In this document: positions 55,320 to 64,000 of the stretch, piece by piece
Layout of the letters: the number at the start of each line of letters is the position of its first letter
Numbering within the stretch: the stretch's first letter is position 1
Assembly (NCBI GenBank): GCA_026018925.1
Contig: JAKSZU010000012.1
Span: 31,113,814 to 31,177,813, forward strand
Origin: Tupaia tana
Lineage: Eukaryota; Chordata; Mammalia; Scandentia; Tupaiidae
Length of the DNA: 64,000 nucleotides
Direction of reading: 5' to 3'
Notes under the pieces: model-generated
Told to the model about the DNA's origin: nothing
Databases searched by the model: none
Seen by the model: the letters and a program-made list of their open reading frames with translations, nothing else
Position numbers and translations under genes: made by a program

Positions 55320-55485
55320 TGGGACCAGCAGGTGGCATGGTGGTTAAAGCGCTGGACACTCCCATATAGCCGATCATGGTTTGAGTCCTGGACCTGGTGG
55401 CTTGCTTTCTCACTTTCTCTCTCTCTCTGGTCAAATTAAAAATAAAAATAAATCAATAAATAAAGTTAAATTAATAAAAAAGATA
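55320..55485 (+). mobile_element. SINE-S, sense, in UCP3 intron 1
   Basis: CATACTAAAACT before and AGATACTAAAAT after. Confidence 0.87.
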
Positions 55486-55489
55486 CTAA

Positions 55490-56150
55490 AATAAAAAGTC
55501 AAAACCCCAAGTGAGTTAAGAGGAAATCATTCTACTATCTGGAGTGAAAGGCTCTAAAGCCTTATTTCCAAATTGGCTATGCCACTTAAATTCTTCCAAA
55601 AATGAGTTCAGCATACTGCAACAAACTCTCATGGCCTTGCACTTTGGTTTACATTTGTTCCAATAAGAACTAATGTCTTGATAATTAATGTCTTCCATGA
55701 CATGGAACAGAAGTTGGGAACATTATGTTTAGCTTGAGCATGTCAGGAACCAAGAACAGGTTGAATGTTATACCCAGCCTATGTATCTGGGTGAATGGTG
55801 AACACATAGTCCAGGTTGGGCAATGTATTATCACAGAAGCAGCAAGCTTTGGACAGAATTATCACCAGCAATTTCCAAATAACCAATAGCTGGTTGATGG
55901 GTAGTAGCTACCAAACCAAAGCCTTGTATTTCCATCTCTTGAACATGACAAGTAATGACCTGGACCACCAAGCTGTATCAGATGCAGTTCAAAGTACTTC
56001 TTGCATACTGTGAGACAGAAATTTTAGATATCAACCCTAGTATGAGCTGAAATTTCAGTAAGAGCAGTAGCCACTTTTTCTGTGACTTTTGTAGACCATA
56101 AAAGTTGGGAACAAAGTCACTTTTTCAGAGAAATGCTGAATTTTGCAAAA
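55490..56150 (-). pseudogene. Possible decayed retrocopy of an unidentified gene
   Basis: The minus strand shows protein-like stretches broken by stops, such as QEMEIQGFGLVATTHQPAIG and, from 55698, MEDINYQDISSYWNKCKPKC running 60 codons. I do not recognise the parent. No poly(A) tail or target duplication was found, so a chance or old-LINE origin remains possible. Confidence 0.25.
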
Positions 56151-56179
56151 AATACTTCTTTACAAAAGAGCAAAAGTGT

Positions 56180-56415
56180 TGACCCTGTAACCTACTGGTT
56201 AAGAAAGCTGGAACCCACATGGATAACTGTGCAGTTCAAATTCTGGCCCTTTGAAGAACATGCCAGGAATGCGTGCTTGCATGCCCAAATTCTGACAGGA
56301 TGAAGAAATGAAGGAAAAGGGATTGATGGTGTGACTATACCCCATTGGGGGAGTGCTTTCTCCCTTTCTCTGAGTCTCTCTGGTAAGTACATGAGCCCTT
56401 GGGAATTAAAAAAAA
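56180..56415 (+). mobile_element. Old SINE-L relative, sense
   Basis: CTACTGGTTAAGAAAGC head; GATGGTGTGACTATACCCC. Confidence 0.65.
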
Positions 56416-56418
56416 AGG

Positions 56419-56643
56419 AGGGGCTAGTAGGCGGCATGGTGGTTAAGGTGCTGGACTCTCACATGGTCAACTGCACTTTGAAACCTGGACCTGAAGGCTT
56501 GTGAAACTCACACTGGGTACATGTACATGTATGCCCAAAATCCCGAAAGGAAAATGGAGAAGGGATTGTGACATAGCCATTTTCCCTTTCTCTATATTTC
56601 TCAGGTGTGTGCTCACACCCTATGGAAAAAAATCTAAAGAAAA
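56419..56643 (+). mobile_element. SINE-L relative with SINE-S-like head, sense
   Basis: Head GGCATGGTGGTTAAGG, end CACACCCTATGG. Confidence 0.78.
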
Positions 56644-57204
56644 GGGACACATTGTTTAGTTGAGGTCCAATTCCTCAGTCTATAATTCCTTCTTGTGGCT
56701 AAGGATCTTCTTTCCTAACTCTGAAGGGCTCCTGGACCCATGTTTTGCCTGTGGGGGTGGGACAGGCCTGGGTCTGGGCCCTAAACCCCTCTTCCATGCC
56801 TCCTACTGGCCCCCGGGGGAGACAGGGCAGAGGCAGTTCTCGCCAGTTTCCGCCTGGCTCAGCACATAACTCTTTCTTCCTCACACCTCTGAGGGTGGCC
56901 CTTCTCAGCTGAGCAGGACGAGTTTTCCAGACAGAAAGATCAGTATGGACGAAGGAAATGTACTGTTTTGCCTTGTCCCGCTAGAGTTCACATACGCAAG
57001 TACACAGGCACGTGCATGCGAGCGCGTGCCCACACACATGCACACATACGCCTATGTCTGCATCCACCTTACCATGGGTTAACCAGGAGCATTTTTGCAT
57101 GCAAGGGTCCTGGTTCAGTCTTGATTGCACTGGGGAACTGGAGCACCACCATGGGCAGCCCTTTGTTCTTAGATCCTGGATTTCTGTGCATCAGGTCTTT
57201 GGTA
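56644..57204 (-). other. UCP3 intron 1, unique part
   Basis: Contains a short CA-rich stretch near 57000-57050; no exon recognised. Confidence 0.4.
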
Positions 57205-57214
57205 CTGAATTAAT

Positions 57215-57716
57215 TTTTTTTTTAATTTTAAAAACAATTGGGAGCCAGCAGTTAGCGTAATGGCTATGTCGCTGGACTTCCATGTAGTTGACCGCGGTTC
57301 GTGTCCCGGACCCGGTGGCTTAAAACTCACGCCGGGCGTGTGTGCGTGCATGCCCAAGATCCCAAGAGGAGAATGGAGGAGAAGGGATTGCGGCGTGACC
57401 ATCCCCCCCCTGGGGGGGTGATTTCTCGCTTTCTGTCTCTCTGTCTCTCTCTGTCTGTCTGGCGAGCACATGCGCCCTATAGCGAAAAAACCTCTCAAAA
57501 AAAAAAAATAAATAAATAAAAAATTTAAAAAACAATTATTTTTGAATTTAATTTTATTCATTGTCATTATTCTATTTTTTATTTTTTGGACGCTGACCAG
57601 AGAGAGAAAGAGAGAGAGAAGGAAAGTGAGAAAGCAAGCTGCCAGATCTGGACTTGAACAATGGTCAGCCATGTGGGAATCCAGCTGCCTTAACCACCAC
57701 GCCACCTGCTGGCTCC
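57215..57716 (-). mobile_element. SINE-S, antisense, tail split by an insertion
   Basis: CTGAATTAAT at 57205-57214 and 57717-57726 brackets the whole composite, proving one outer insertion. Confidence 0.88.
57240..57515 (+). mobile_element. SINE-L, sense, nested, young
   Basis: TTTTAAAAACAATT before and TTTAAAAAACAATT after, within the host's tail. Confidence 0.93.
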
Positions 57717-58235
57717 CTGAATTAATCTCTTAGCAGTTCACACTCACTAGTACCCCAACTCTCACAAACCTTGGTTTGGTGGGGTCCTAAGTCCTTCAGT
57801 ATCCTTACCCTTGGCCCAGGCAAGCCGCAGAAATAGTGGAGTGGGCAGCGTATACACCCCTTCACACAGGACAGTGGGATTCTGAATCTGTGATCAGAAT
57901 GTGGGTTCCGGACCTGTCATTGAGGCTTTCTAATGGCAACGTGACCTTAGATACATTATCTAGTGTCTTGGGTAAATGTGAATATATGTCACTGTTCATC
58001 AGAGGAGAGCTGGGTGTCAAAGCTAGGAGCTAGGCCAGGCGACCTCTCTGGGCTTCTTTCAGAATTGCCTTCTACAACTCTGGCTCCGTCTGTGCTGTCT
58101 CCTCAGCCCACACACCCACACAGGCACCGTAGACTTACGCTTTCTGTCCCTCTTCTGCAAAAGCCTGCTCTTAGGAAGGAGCAGGTGTGCTATTTCATGC
58201 TAAGGTGTAAGTGACTATTCAGTGATCAGATATTC

Positions 58236-58460
58236 TTTTTCTTCTTTGTTTTAATTTGCATGAGGGCATGTGCACCCCTCAGAATGAGACAGAGAGGGAG
58301 AAAGCAATCTCTTCTCCTCCATCCTCTATCCTGTCAGAATTTCGGGTACACACATACATGTTCCTGGTGTGTTTTTCACATTGCCAGGTCCAGGATTTGA
58401 ACTGCAAGTTGACCACATGGGATCTGGCTCCCTTAGTCACTAGGACATGGGGCTGGCTCA
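58236..58460 (-). mobile_element. Old SINE-L relative, antisense
   Basis: GCATGTGCACCCCTCAG to CCTTAGTCACTAGGACATGG. Confidence 0.65.
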
Positions 58461-58574
58461 GTTGTCTGCATTTGAATGGGCTCTGAGCTATCAAGGGAAT
58501 TATGCACTAATTCTGGGATATTAGGCCTGGACGACAAACCAAACCTGGCATCTAAGCCTATGCAAGTCACATCA

Positions 58575-58990
58575 GGTCACTTCTCTGTTTTAAAGTCACC
58601 CAGTGGTTCCCCATCTCATTCAGAAAAACGTCTGAAGTCCTTGCTGTGGCCTGCAGGGCCCTTCACAAGGGACCCTTCTCCCCTACTTCCACCTGGCTCA
58701 TCTCAACACACCTCTCAGCACTCCACTCACTCGCTGAGCCTCGGCCACAGGGACGCTCTTGGCTTTTGCTCTCACCGAGTCCTCTGCCTGAGAAACAAGT
58801 CTCTCAGACACCCGTAGAGATCACGTCCTCACTCTAGGCCCTCCTCAAACGGCACCTCTTCAGAGGCCTTCCCTGAAAGACTTCCAATATAAAATAGTCA
58901 CTTCCATCACTCTGATCCTCTCCTTTTTCTTGGCACTGAACTTGCCTCCCACTCAGGGCAGTGTCCATGGAGCAGGAACCCGACCCGTCT
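58575..58990 (+). mobile_element. L2 LINE 3' fragment, sense
   Basis: CACCCAGTGGTTCCCCATCTC, CTTGCTGTGGCCTGCAGGGCC (in part), CACCTCTTCAGAGGCCTTCC and AATATAAAATAG follow L2 in order. Confidence 0.75.
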
Positions 58991-59027
58991 AGGAGGGCTG
59001 TCTTTGTTGAAAGAATGAATGGACGTA

Positions 59028-59275
59028 GGAACAGCAGATGGCGTAATGGTTACTCACTGGACTCAGTCTTATGCGATGAAGCCCCAGATCCAGTGGCTTG
59101 AAACTTACACCGGGTGCATTTGTGCACGTGCCTAAAATCCTGAGAGGAGACTGGAGAAGGGGTTGCAGCATGGCCACCCCCCTGGGGGGTGATTTCTCAC
59201 TTTCTGTCTCTTTATCTCTCTTTGCCTCTCCAGTGAGCACACATACCTTATAGCAAAAATCTCTCTAAAAAAAGA
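59028..59275 (+). mobile_element. SINE-L, sense
   Basis: GAATGAATGGACGT before, AAGTGAATGGACACGT after. Confidence 0.87.
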
Positions 59276-59835
59276 AAAAGTGAATGGACACGTTGACGGA
59301 AAAGCCCTTCTTACACCTGTCCAATCCCATCTTCACATCATGTCTTTGAGGTGGTTGAGCTAGGAATTCAATCTGGTAAAAGCCAGTGCTCACTGACGAG
59401 ACCTGCCCATGCTAGGTTCTGTGCTTGGCACCGGGGCAGCTGCAGAGGTGAGAGAAAGTGAGTGTGGCCTGCTCGGGGGCACCAGGCATGCCATGAGTAA
59501 CAGTGGGGCAAGACGGATGTGGTTAACGTCCAAGGGAGGGCGCTGACAAGTCGGGGCGCAAAGTGAGGAAAGACCATCTGTTTGCGAGGTGGACTAAGAA
59601 CGGCCTGGTGGTGGGAGTGGGAGAAGGAGCACAGGCGTTCCGTGCTGGAGCGAGGAAAGGGAGGTCTCCTCACTTCTCATCGCTTCTCACTCTTTTCTCC
59701 CAAATAGATGAACATTCCTCGTGACTCAACAAAACTGTTAGCTGCGATAAGACTTCCAGGTAGAGGTTAGATGCCAGGGGACCCTGATGCGTGAGGTAGG
59801 AGCAGGGATGACTGAGGACCCGTAGGGGAGCCTTG
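59276..59835 (-). other. UCP3 intron 1, unique part
   Basis: No gene or clear repeat recognised. Confidence 0.4.
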
Positions 59836-60090
59836 CATATCCGATCCCATCTGATTCTCACAGCTCTCCCGCCAGGTAGCTGCTTGCCTCCTCTGCTTCT
59901 GCCTGAGCAAACTAAGGCTCAGAGATGCTGGCTTGCTTAGTCCTGCCAGCCCTGCTCTCCAAGCCTGGACTCTCTCTGCTGCTATTCTAGCCTCATAGCA
60001 ACCCTGGGAAGAAGGCAGGACAGCCTTTCCCAGTTTACAGATCAGCAAATAGAGGCTTAAATGGAGAGACTGGCTCAAAGTCAGAACTTT
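59836..60090 (-). mobile_element. Two MIR-like fragments, antisense
   Basis: AGCAAACTAAGGCTCAGAG; CAGTTTACAGATCAGCAAATAG (shortened). Confidence 0.5.
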
Positions 60091-61682
60091 TACCTGGCTG
60101 TTCCCATGGCATTCGCCATGTCACCTGGGGCCCCAGACGAGGTGGTGTGTGGAGGCCCACAGCTTTCCTTTCAGTGAGGCCACTCAGAGCCCTCTGCGGT
60201 TACTAAAGGATATGCAAAACCCATCCACGAGGGAGTAAGTGCCACGCGTACAGAACGGCAGCTTGGGCAGGAATGCTAGGTGAGCACCAGCACTGCCCAG
60301 TTATTGGGCAGATGAAGAAAATGGGCCTGGGGAGGCTGAGACCAGTGCAGGCGGGTAGTCAGGACTGGCCGTGTCTACACTGAGGGAAGTCTCAGTCTTT
60401 CCAAGTTGCTTCCCTGAAAAGGGCCTGGCTCTTCAGGAGGCTGCGTGGAGGCCTGGGGCCCTCACACCGAGCCTGGCTGGAGACAGCGCACAGGTGTGCT
60501 CAGGGAGCCCCCCCCCCTCGCTCCTTCCTGCTCCCTTTTGCCCTACAGAGGTCCGGCAGCTGCCAGGTGCTGGGCTGGCTCCAGCTCTGCCTGGGACTGG
60601 ATGCCAAGTGCCTCTCCCTCAGCCCTCAGCCCTGGTGTCCACATCCTGGTAACCTCTCCCCCGTCTTGGCACTTCCCCTGCCCTTCTCCTCCTCTGAAGT
60701 GAGCTGGCTGCGGGGGACCGTGGCATCATGAATCTGAGCATCTGACTCTCAGACCGGGGGAGGTCTTGGGGTGGCCCTGGAGTTCGTGTTCTAGTGTCTC
60801 TCACTGGGGGTGGGAGTGTCCCTTCTCCAGGCTCTAACAGGAACCCTACAGGCTAGGTATCTATACCACTTCGAGTTACAGCTGAGACCCAGACAGGTGA
60901 AATGCTTCATGAAGGCTGGGTCTGTCTCCTTGGAGAAGTTTGTCCTTGAACCTCCTGCAGAGCTTCCCTTCGGAACCTCCTTTGTCCTGAGCTGCCTCTG
61001 ACCCCAGCCTTCTTGTAACATTAAGTCACTAACTGCACCAGTGTTCCTGCAGATGGGGAGCCCAAGGCAGCACTGACCCACTTCTCCTGTGTGTGTGCCT
61101 GGGACAGGAGGGCACTCAGAGGCCAGGTGACCAAAGAGCTTGCTGACGTGGGAAAATGGGAAATGAGATGCGAGGACTGTAGAGGCCAGAGTGGCTTGTT
61201 CTAGTGGAGAACAGGGCATGGCGGTAGTTCTCAAGCAGGGAAATGACCCTCTCAGACCCCTGTTGGAGCAAGCTGGGGCAGGTGTCCAGGGTGGATGGAA
61301 GGGCGAGATGCGGATCTCTGACACCAGCGAGGAACTTGGTGGATTGGCACCAGCAAGTGGTGTTGAGGCTTGAAGTGTGTCAGAAGCAGTGGCCAGGAGT
61401 TCACAGAAATGGAGTGGTCAAAAGCCACTCTTCAGAGGGAGGGTTCTAGAACATTCACTGGTCAAATGGGGAGAGCAGAGGCAGTCACAATGGTGGGCAC
61501 AGAGAGGGGTTGCCCTCAGGTCAATGCTCCCCTATCTCCTTTCCCCTTCTGAGTCAAACTTAAACACCCCTAGCAGCAGCAGATCTCACTGGGCAGGTAG
61601 AGAAAGAAGCCGGGAGCCAGATCTTCATCCCGGTAGCTCTGCTGGGCACCTGAGGGATGGCACGTTCTAGCCCGTGTGGCCC
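60091..61682 (-). other. UCP3 intron 1, unique GC-rich part
   Basis: Frames up to 177 codons occur on both strands, without recognisable protein. A regulatory role cannot be judged from sequence alone. Confidence 0.4.
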
Positions 61683-61860
61683 GTTAACATCTGTCGAGTG
61701 CTTCCTGCACTGGGCATCGTGCTGAGAACGTCACTGACTAATTTGGTCCCTTTATAAGGCCATAAAGTAGTTGCTATTATTAGTCCCACTTCATAAACAA
61801 GGGACCTGAGGCCTCAGGGGCTCCTGCTGGACACACAGCGGAAGTGATAGTGCTGAGCTT
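61683..61860 (-). mobile_element. MIR fragment, antisense
   Basis: CGAGTGCTTCCTGCACTGGG, CTATTATTAGTCCCAC, AACAAGGGACCTGAGGC. Confidence 0.6.
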
Positions 61861-62546
61861 GGTGGCTGCTCTGTCACCTGAACCTGTGCCTGTTCCACTG
61901 CCCAGAGTCTCAGACTTCAGGGAGAGTCCAGGATGCCTTGAAGTGCTTGTTTACAGAAAGTTCTGGCCCTCAGCCCTGATTCAGATCTGGGGCAGAGCCC
62001 GGGAATCTGCATTAGAGACCAATTCCCCATGACAATCTGACGGGGTCACACTGCCTCCCAATTCCAACCCCCCTCTCGGCGAAGTCTCCACTACATCCCT
62101 GTGAGGAAGCTGACTGGGCAGAGACTGCTCAGCCTCCCAGCACACAACCTGGCCAGGCCTCAGGCCAGAGCTGCCCCCACGATCTCTGGCCCAGGGTTTC
62201 CTTGGTGGGGCTGTGGGGGGAGCTTTATGTTCTGGAGGAATCCTAGAGTCTGGGTCTAACAGAAAATCACTTCGTATCTGTGGGGATTTGCGAAATCCCA
62301 CCTGAGGTAGGCAGCAGGGAAGGAAGGGAGTCCTGGGTGAGCTATGGCGTTGGGCCCAGGGCCTGGCCTGCCTCAGCGGCTGAATGGGGTTGCAGCTCCC
62401 TCATCGTGACAAGCAGGGGCTGGACTGAAGTCCTAGCAAGTCTGTCATGCTATGGCTAGTGACCTCTGCTAGCTCTAGGCTGCTGTCTGGAAGCTTCTGA
62501 TGAAAGATGAAGAAGAGGAGGGGAAAGGAGAGAGAAGGGGTCTCAC
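61861..62546 (-). other. UCP3 intron 1, 5' end
   Basis: Unique DNA next to the exon 1 donor; nothing recognised. Confidence 0.45.
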
Positions 62547-62650
62547 CTGTGAGTCCAGCCAGGGCAGGGGCAGCTGGGTGCTCCTTAGGGCTCCATCCTA
62601 GGAGGCAGCAGCAGGGACCTGACAGCCCCTCCTTGCCATTCACTGCCGTC
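62547..62650 (-). other. UCP3: UCP3 non-coding exon 1
   Basis: On the minus strand, GGATGGAGCCCTAAGGAGC followed by GGACTCACAG and then GTGAGACC matches the human UCP3 first exon and its donor. The 3' boundary at 62547 is firm. The 5' end near 62650 is set from the TATA box. Intron 1 is therefore about 7.8 kb (54744-62546). Confidence 0.75.
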
Positions 62651-62676
62651 TCTGCTGTCTTCGGCTTGGCACCAGT

Positions 62677-62683
62677 CTTTATA
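62677..62683 (-). promoter_or_regulatory. UCP3: UCP3 TATA box
   Basis: TATAAAG on the minus strand lies about 75-130 bp upstream of the conserved exon 1 sequence, placing initiation near 62650. Confidence 0.6.
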
Positions 62684-62691
62684 CACTTGGC

Positions 62692-62704
62692 TGACCTGAA
62701 ACCT
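62692..62704 (-). promoter_or_regulatory. UCP3: DR1 (PPAR/RXR-type) element of UCP3
   Basis: Minus-strand AGGTTTCAGGTCA is a direct repeat of hexamers with 1-nt spacing, one half perfect (AGGTCA), nine bases upstream of the TATA box. UCP3 promoters in human and rodents have a DR1 in this position that binds PPARalpha/RXR together with MyoD. Binding here is inferred. Confidence 0.55.
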
Positions 62705-62988
62705 TATCCTAGAGCAGCTAGTGACAGCCTGATCACTTGACAACAGGCGGGTTGGTGAGGGGCAGGGAGGTTGGGGAGGCCAGTGCATTCCAGATCTGGC
62801 TGGGCTCCCTTGACTGGGGCTCTTTAATATACCTCCTTCATGCTGTAGAAGAGCTACCTTGGTGATAAGGGTATAGGGGGCAAAGGGTGGTGTGGACCTG
62901 TCACTTTTGAGAGATCAAAGATCAAGGCCTCCTGCAATAGGCTGGGAAGGGCTCTGCCAGACCTTCTCTTAACAACAGTGGTGATAGA

Positions 62989-63135
62989 GGCCAGCAGGTG
63001 GCATGGTGGTTAAGGTGCTGGACTCCCACATGGTCAACTGTGGTTTGAGTCTTGGACCTAGCAGCTTACTTTCTCTCTGGTGAGCACACGTGCCCCATAC
63101 AAGTGAAAATCAATAAATAATTCTTAAAATATTTA
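62989..63135 (+). mobile_element. SINE-S/SINE-L hybrid, sense
   Basis: SINE-S head joined to GGTGAGCACACGTGCCCCAT of SINE-L (20 nt). Confidence 0.78.
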
Positions 63136-63163
63136 AAAATAAGTTAAAAAGAAATAGCAATGA

Positions 63164-63425
63164 TGGGCCTAGCCGATGGCATAATGGTTACATCACTGGA
63201 CTCCCTACATGGCCAACCATGGTTCAAGTCCTGGACCCAGGAGCTTAAAACTCATGCCAGGTACATGTGCATGCATGTGTGCCCAAAATCCTAGGAGGAG
63301 AATGGAGGAGAAGGGGGGGTGAGAATGAAATCACCCCTGGGTGACTTCTCACTTCTGATTCTTTGTCGCTACCTCTCCAGTGAGCACACGTGCCCTGTAG
63401 CAAAAAAAACTCTCTTAAAAAAAAA
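63164..63425 (+). mobile_element. SINE-L, sense, diverged
   Basis: AATAGCAATGATG before and AATAACAATGATG after. Confidence 0.85.
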
Positions 63426-63499
63426 TAACAATGATGATACTGTCACTTCTTGGAGCCTACTATCGATACATGCTAGATATTTTACATACACTACTTTTA

Positions 63500-63659
63500 A
63501 AAAAAACTACTTATTTAATTCTATTTGTCATAATTATTTTTTAATTTGAGCAGACAGACAGAGAGAAAGAGACAGCGAGAAAGCAAGCTGCCAGGTCCAG
63601 GACTTGAACTGCGGTTGGCCATATGGAAATCAAGTGCTTCTAATCACCATGACAGCCCC
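63500..63659 (-). mobile_element. SINE-S, antisense
   Basis: ACATACACTACTTTT before and CCATACACTGCTTTC after. Confidence 0.82.
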
Positions 63660-63743
63660 ATACACTGCTTTCATTTTTCACAACCCTGTGAGAGGTACTA
63701 CTAGGATTCTCAATTTAAAAATGGTATTTTATTGTATTTATTT

Positions 63744-64000
63744 ATTTTTAGAGTTTTTTGCTATAGGGCGCGTGTGCTCGCCAGAAAGACAGAGAAAGAC
63801 AGAGAGACAGGAAGTGAGAAATCACCCCCCCAGGGGCGATGGCCAGGCTGCAATCCCTTCTCCTCCATTCTCCTCTCGGGATCTTGGGCACGCATGCACA
63901 CGTGCCTGGCGTGAGTTTAAGTCACCGGTTCCCGGACTTGAACCTCAGTCAACTACATGGGAGTCCAGCGACATAGCCATTACGCCAACTGCTGGCCCCC
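63744..64000 (-). mobile_element. SINE-L, antisense, reaching the window end
   Basis: Head CCAACTGCTGGCCCCC ends exactly at the edge, so the copy is complete or nearly so. Confidence 0.9.

Overview
This window is nuclear DNA from a placental mammal. It carries a conserved three-gene block: DNAJB13 on the plus strand, then UCP2 and UCP3 on the minus strand. Each coding sequence was rebuilt exon by exon from GT/AG splice sites and is open from start to stop: DNAJB13 316 codons in 8 coding exons, UCP2 309 codons in 6, UCP3 311 codons in 6. DNAJB13 and UCP2 converge; UCP2 and UCP3 are tandem copies with the same intron phases and nearly the same exon lengths. The order matches human 11q13. Every ordinary gene-like reading frame outside these genes looks like repeat sequence or chance.

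Layout. 1-870: upstream sequence and the DNAJB13 promoter (forkhead, GFY/ZNF143-like and RFX X-box motifs in a row). 871-18915: DNAJB13. 18916-22400: spacer between the two 3' ends. 22400-29880: UCP2, with a conserved 36-codon upstream ORF in exon 2 and a CpG-island promoter at 29690-30620. 30620-48860: repeat-packed, AT-rich spacer. 48860-62650: UCP3, with non-coding exon 1 at 62547 and a TATA box plus DR1 element just upstream of it. 62700-64000: repeats.

Most of the rest is lineage-specific tRNA-derived SINEs, about 90 copies. I use two working names. SINE-L is about 270 nt, with a head like CAGTTAGCGTAATGG, a GA/CT-rich body and the 3' motif CCCTATAGC followed by poly(A). SINE-S is about 170 nt, with the head GTGGTTAAGGCGCTGG and the 3' motif GGTCAAATTAAA followed by an A/T-rich tail. 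Many SINE-L copies keep perfect target-site duplications and so look recent. Two older copies of a tRNA+7SL composite SINE (near 3100 and 8600) point to Euarchontoglires, since 7SL-derived SINEs are confined to that group. No true dimeric Alu, rodent B2, ruminant or carnivore SINE was seen. A tree shrew or another less-studied euarchontogliran is my tentative reading. MIR, L2, L1/HAL1 and LTR-like remnants make up the older layer.

Functionally, DNAJB13 is an axonemal (radial spoke) J-domain protein of cilia and sperm flagella. UCP2 and UCP3 are inner-mitochondrial-membrane carriers of the SLC25 family. They are neighbours by ancestry, not members of one pathway.
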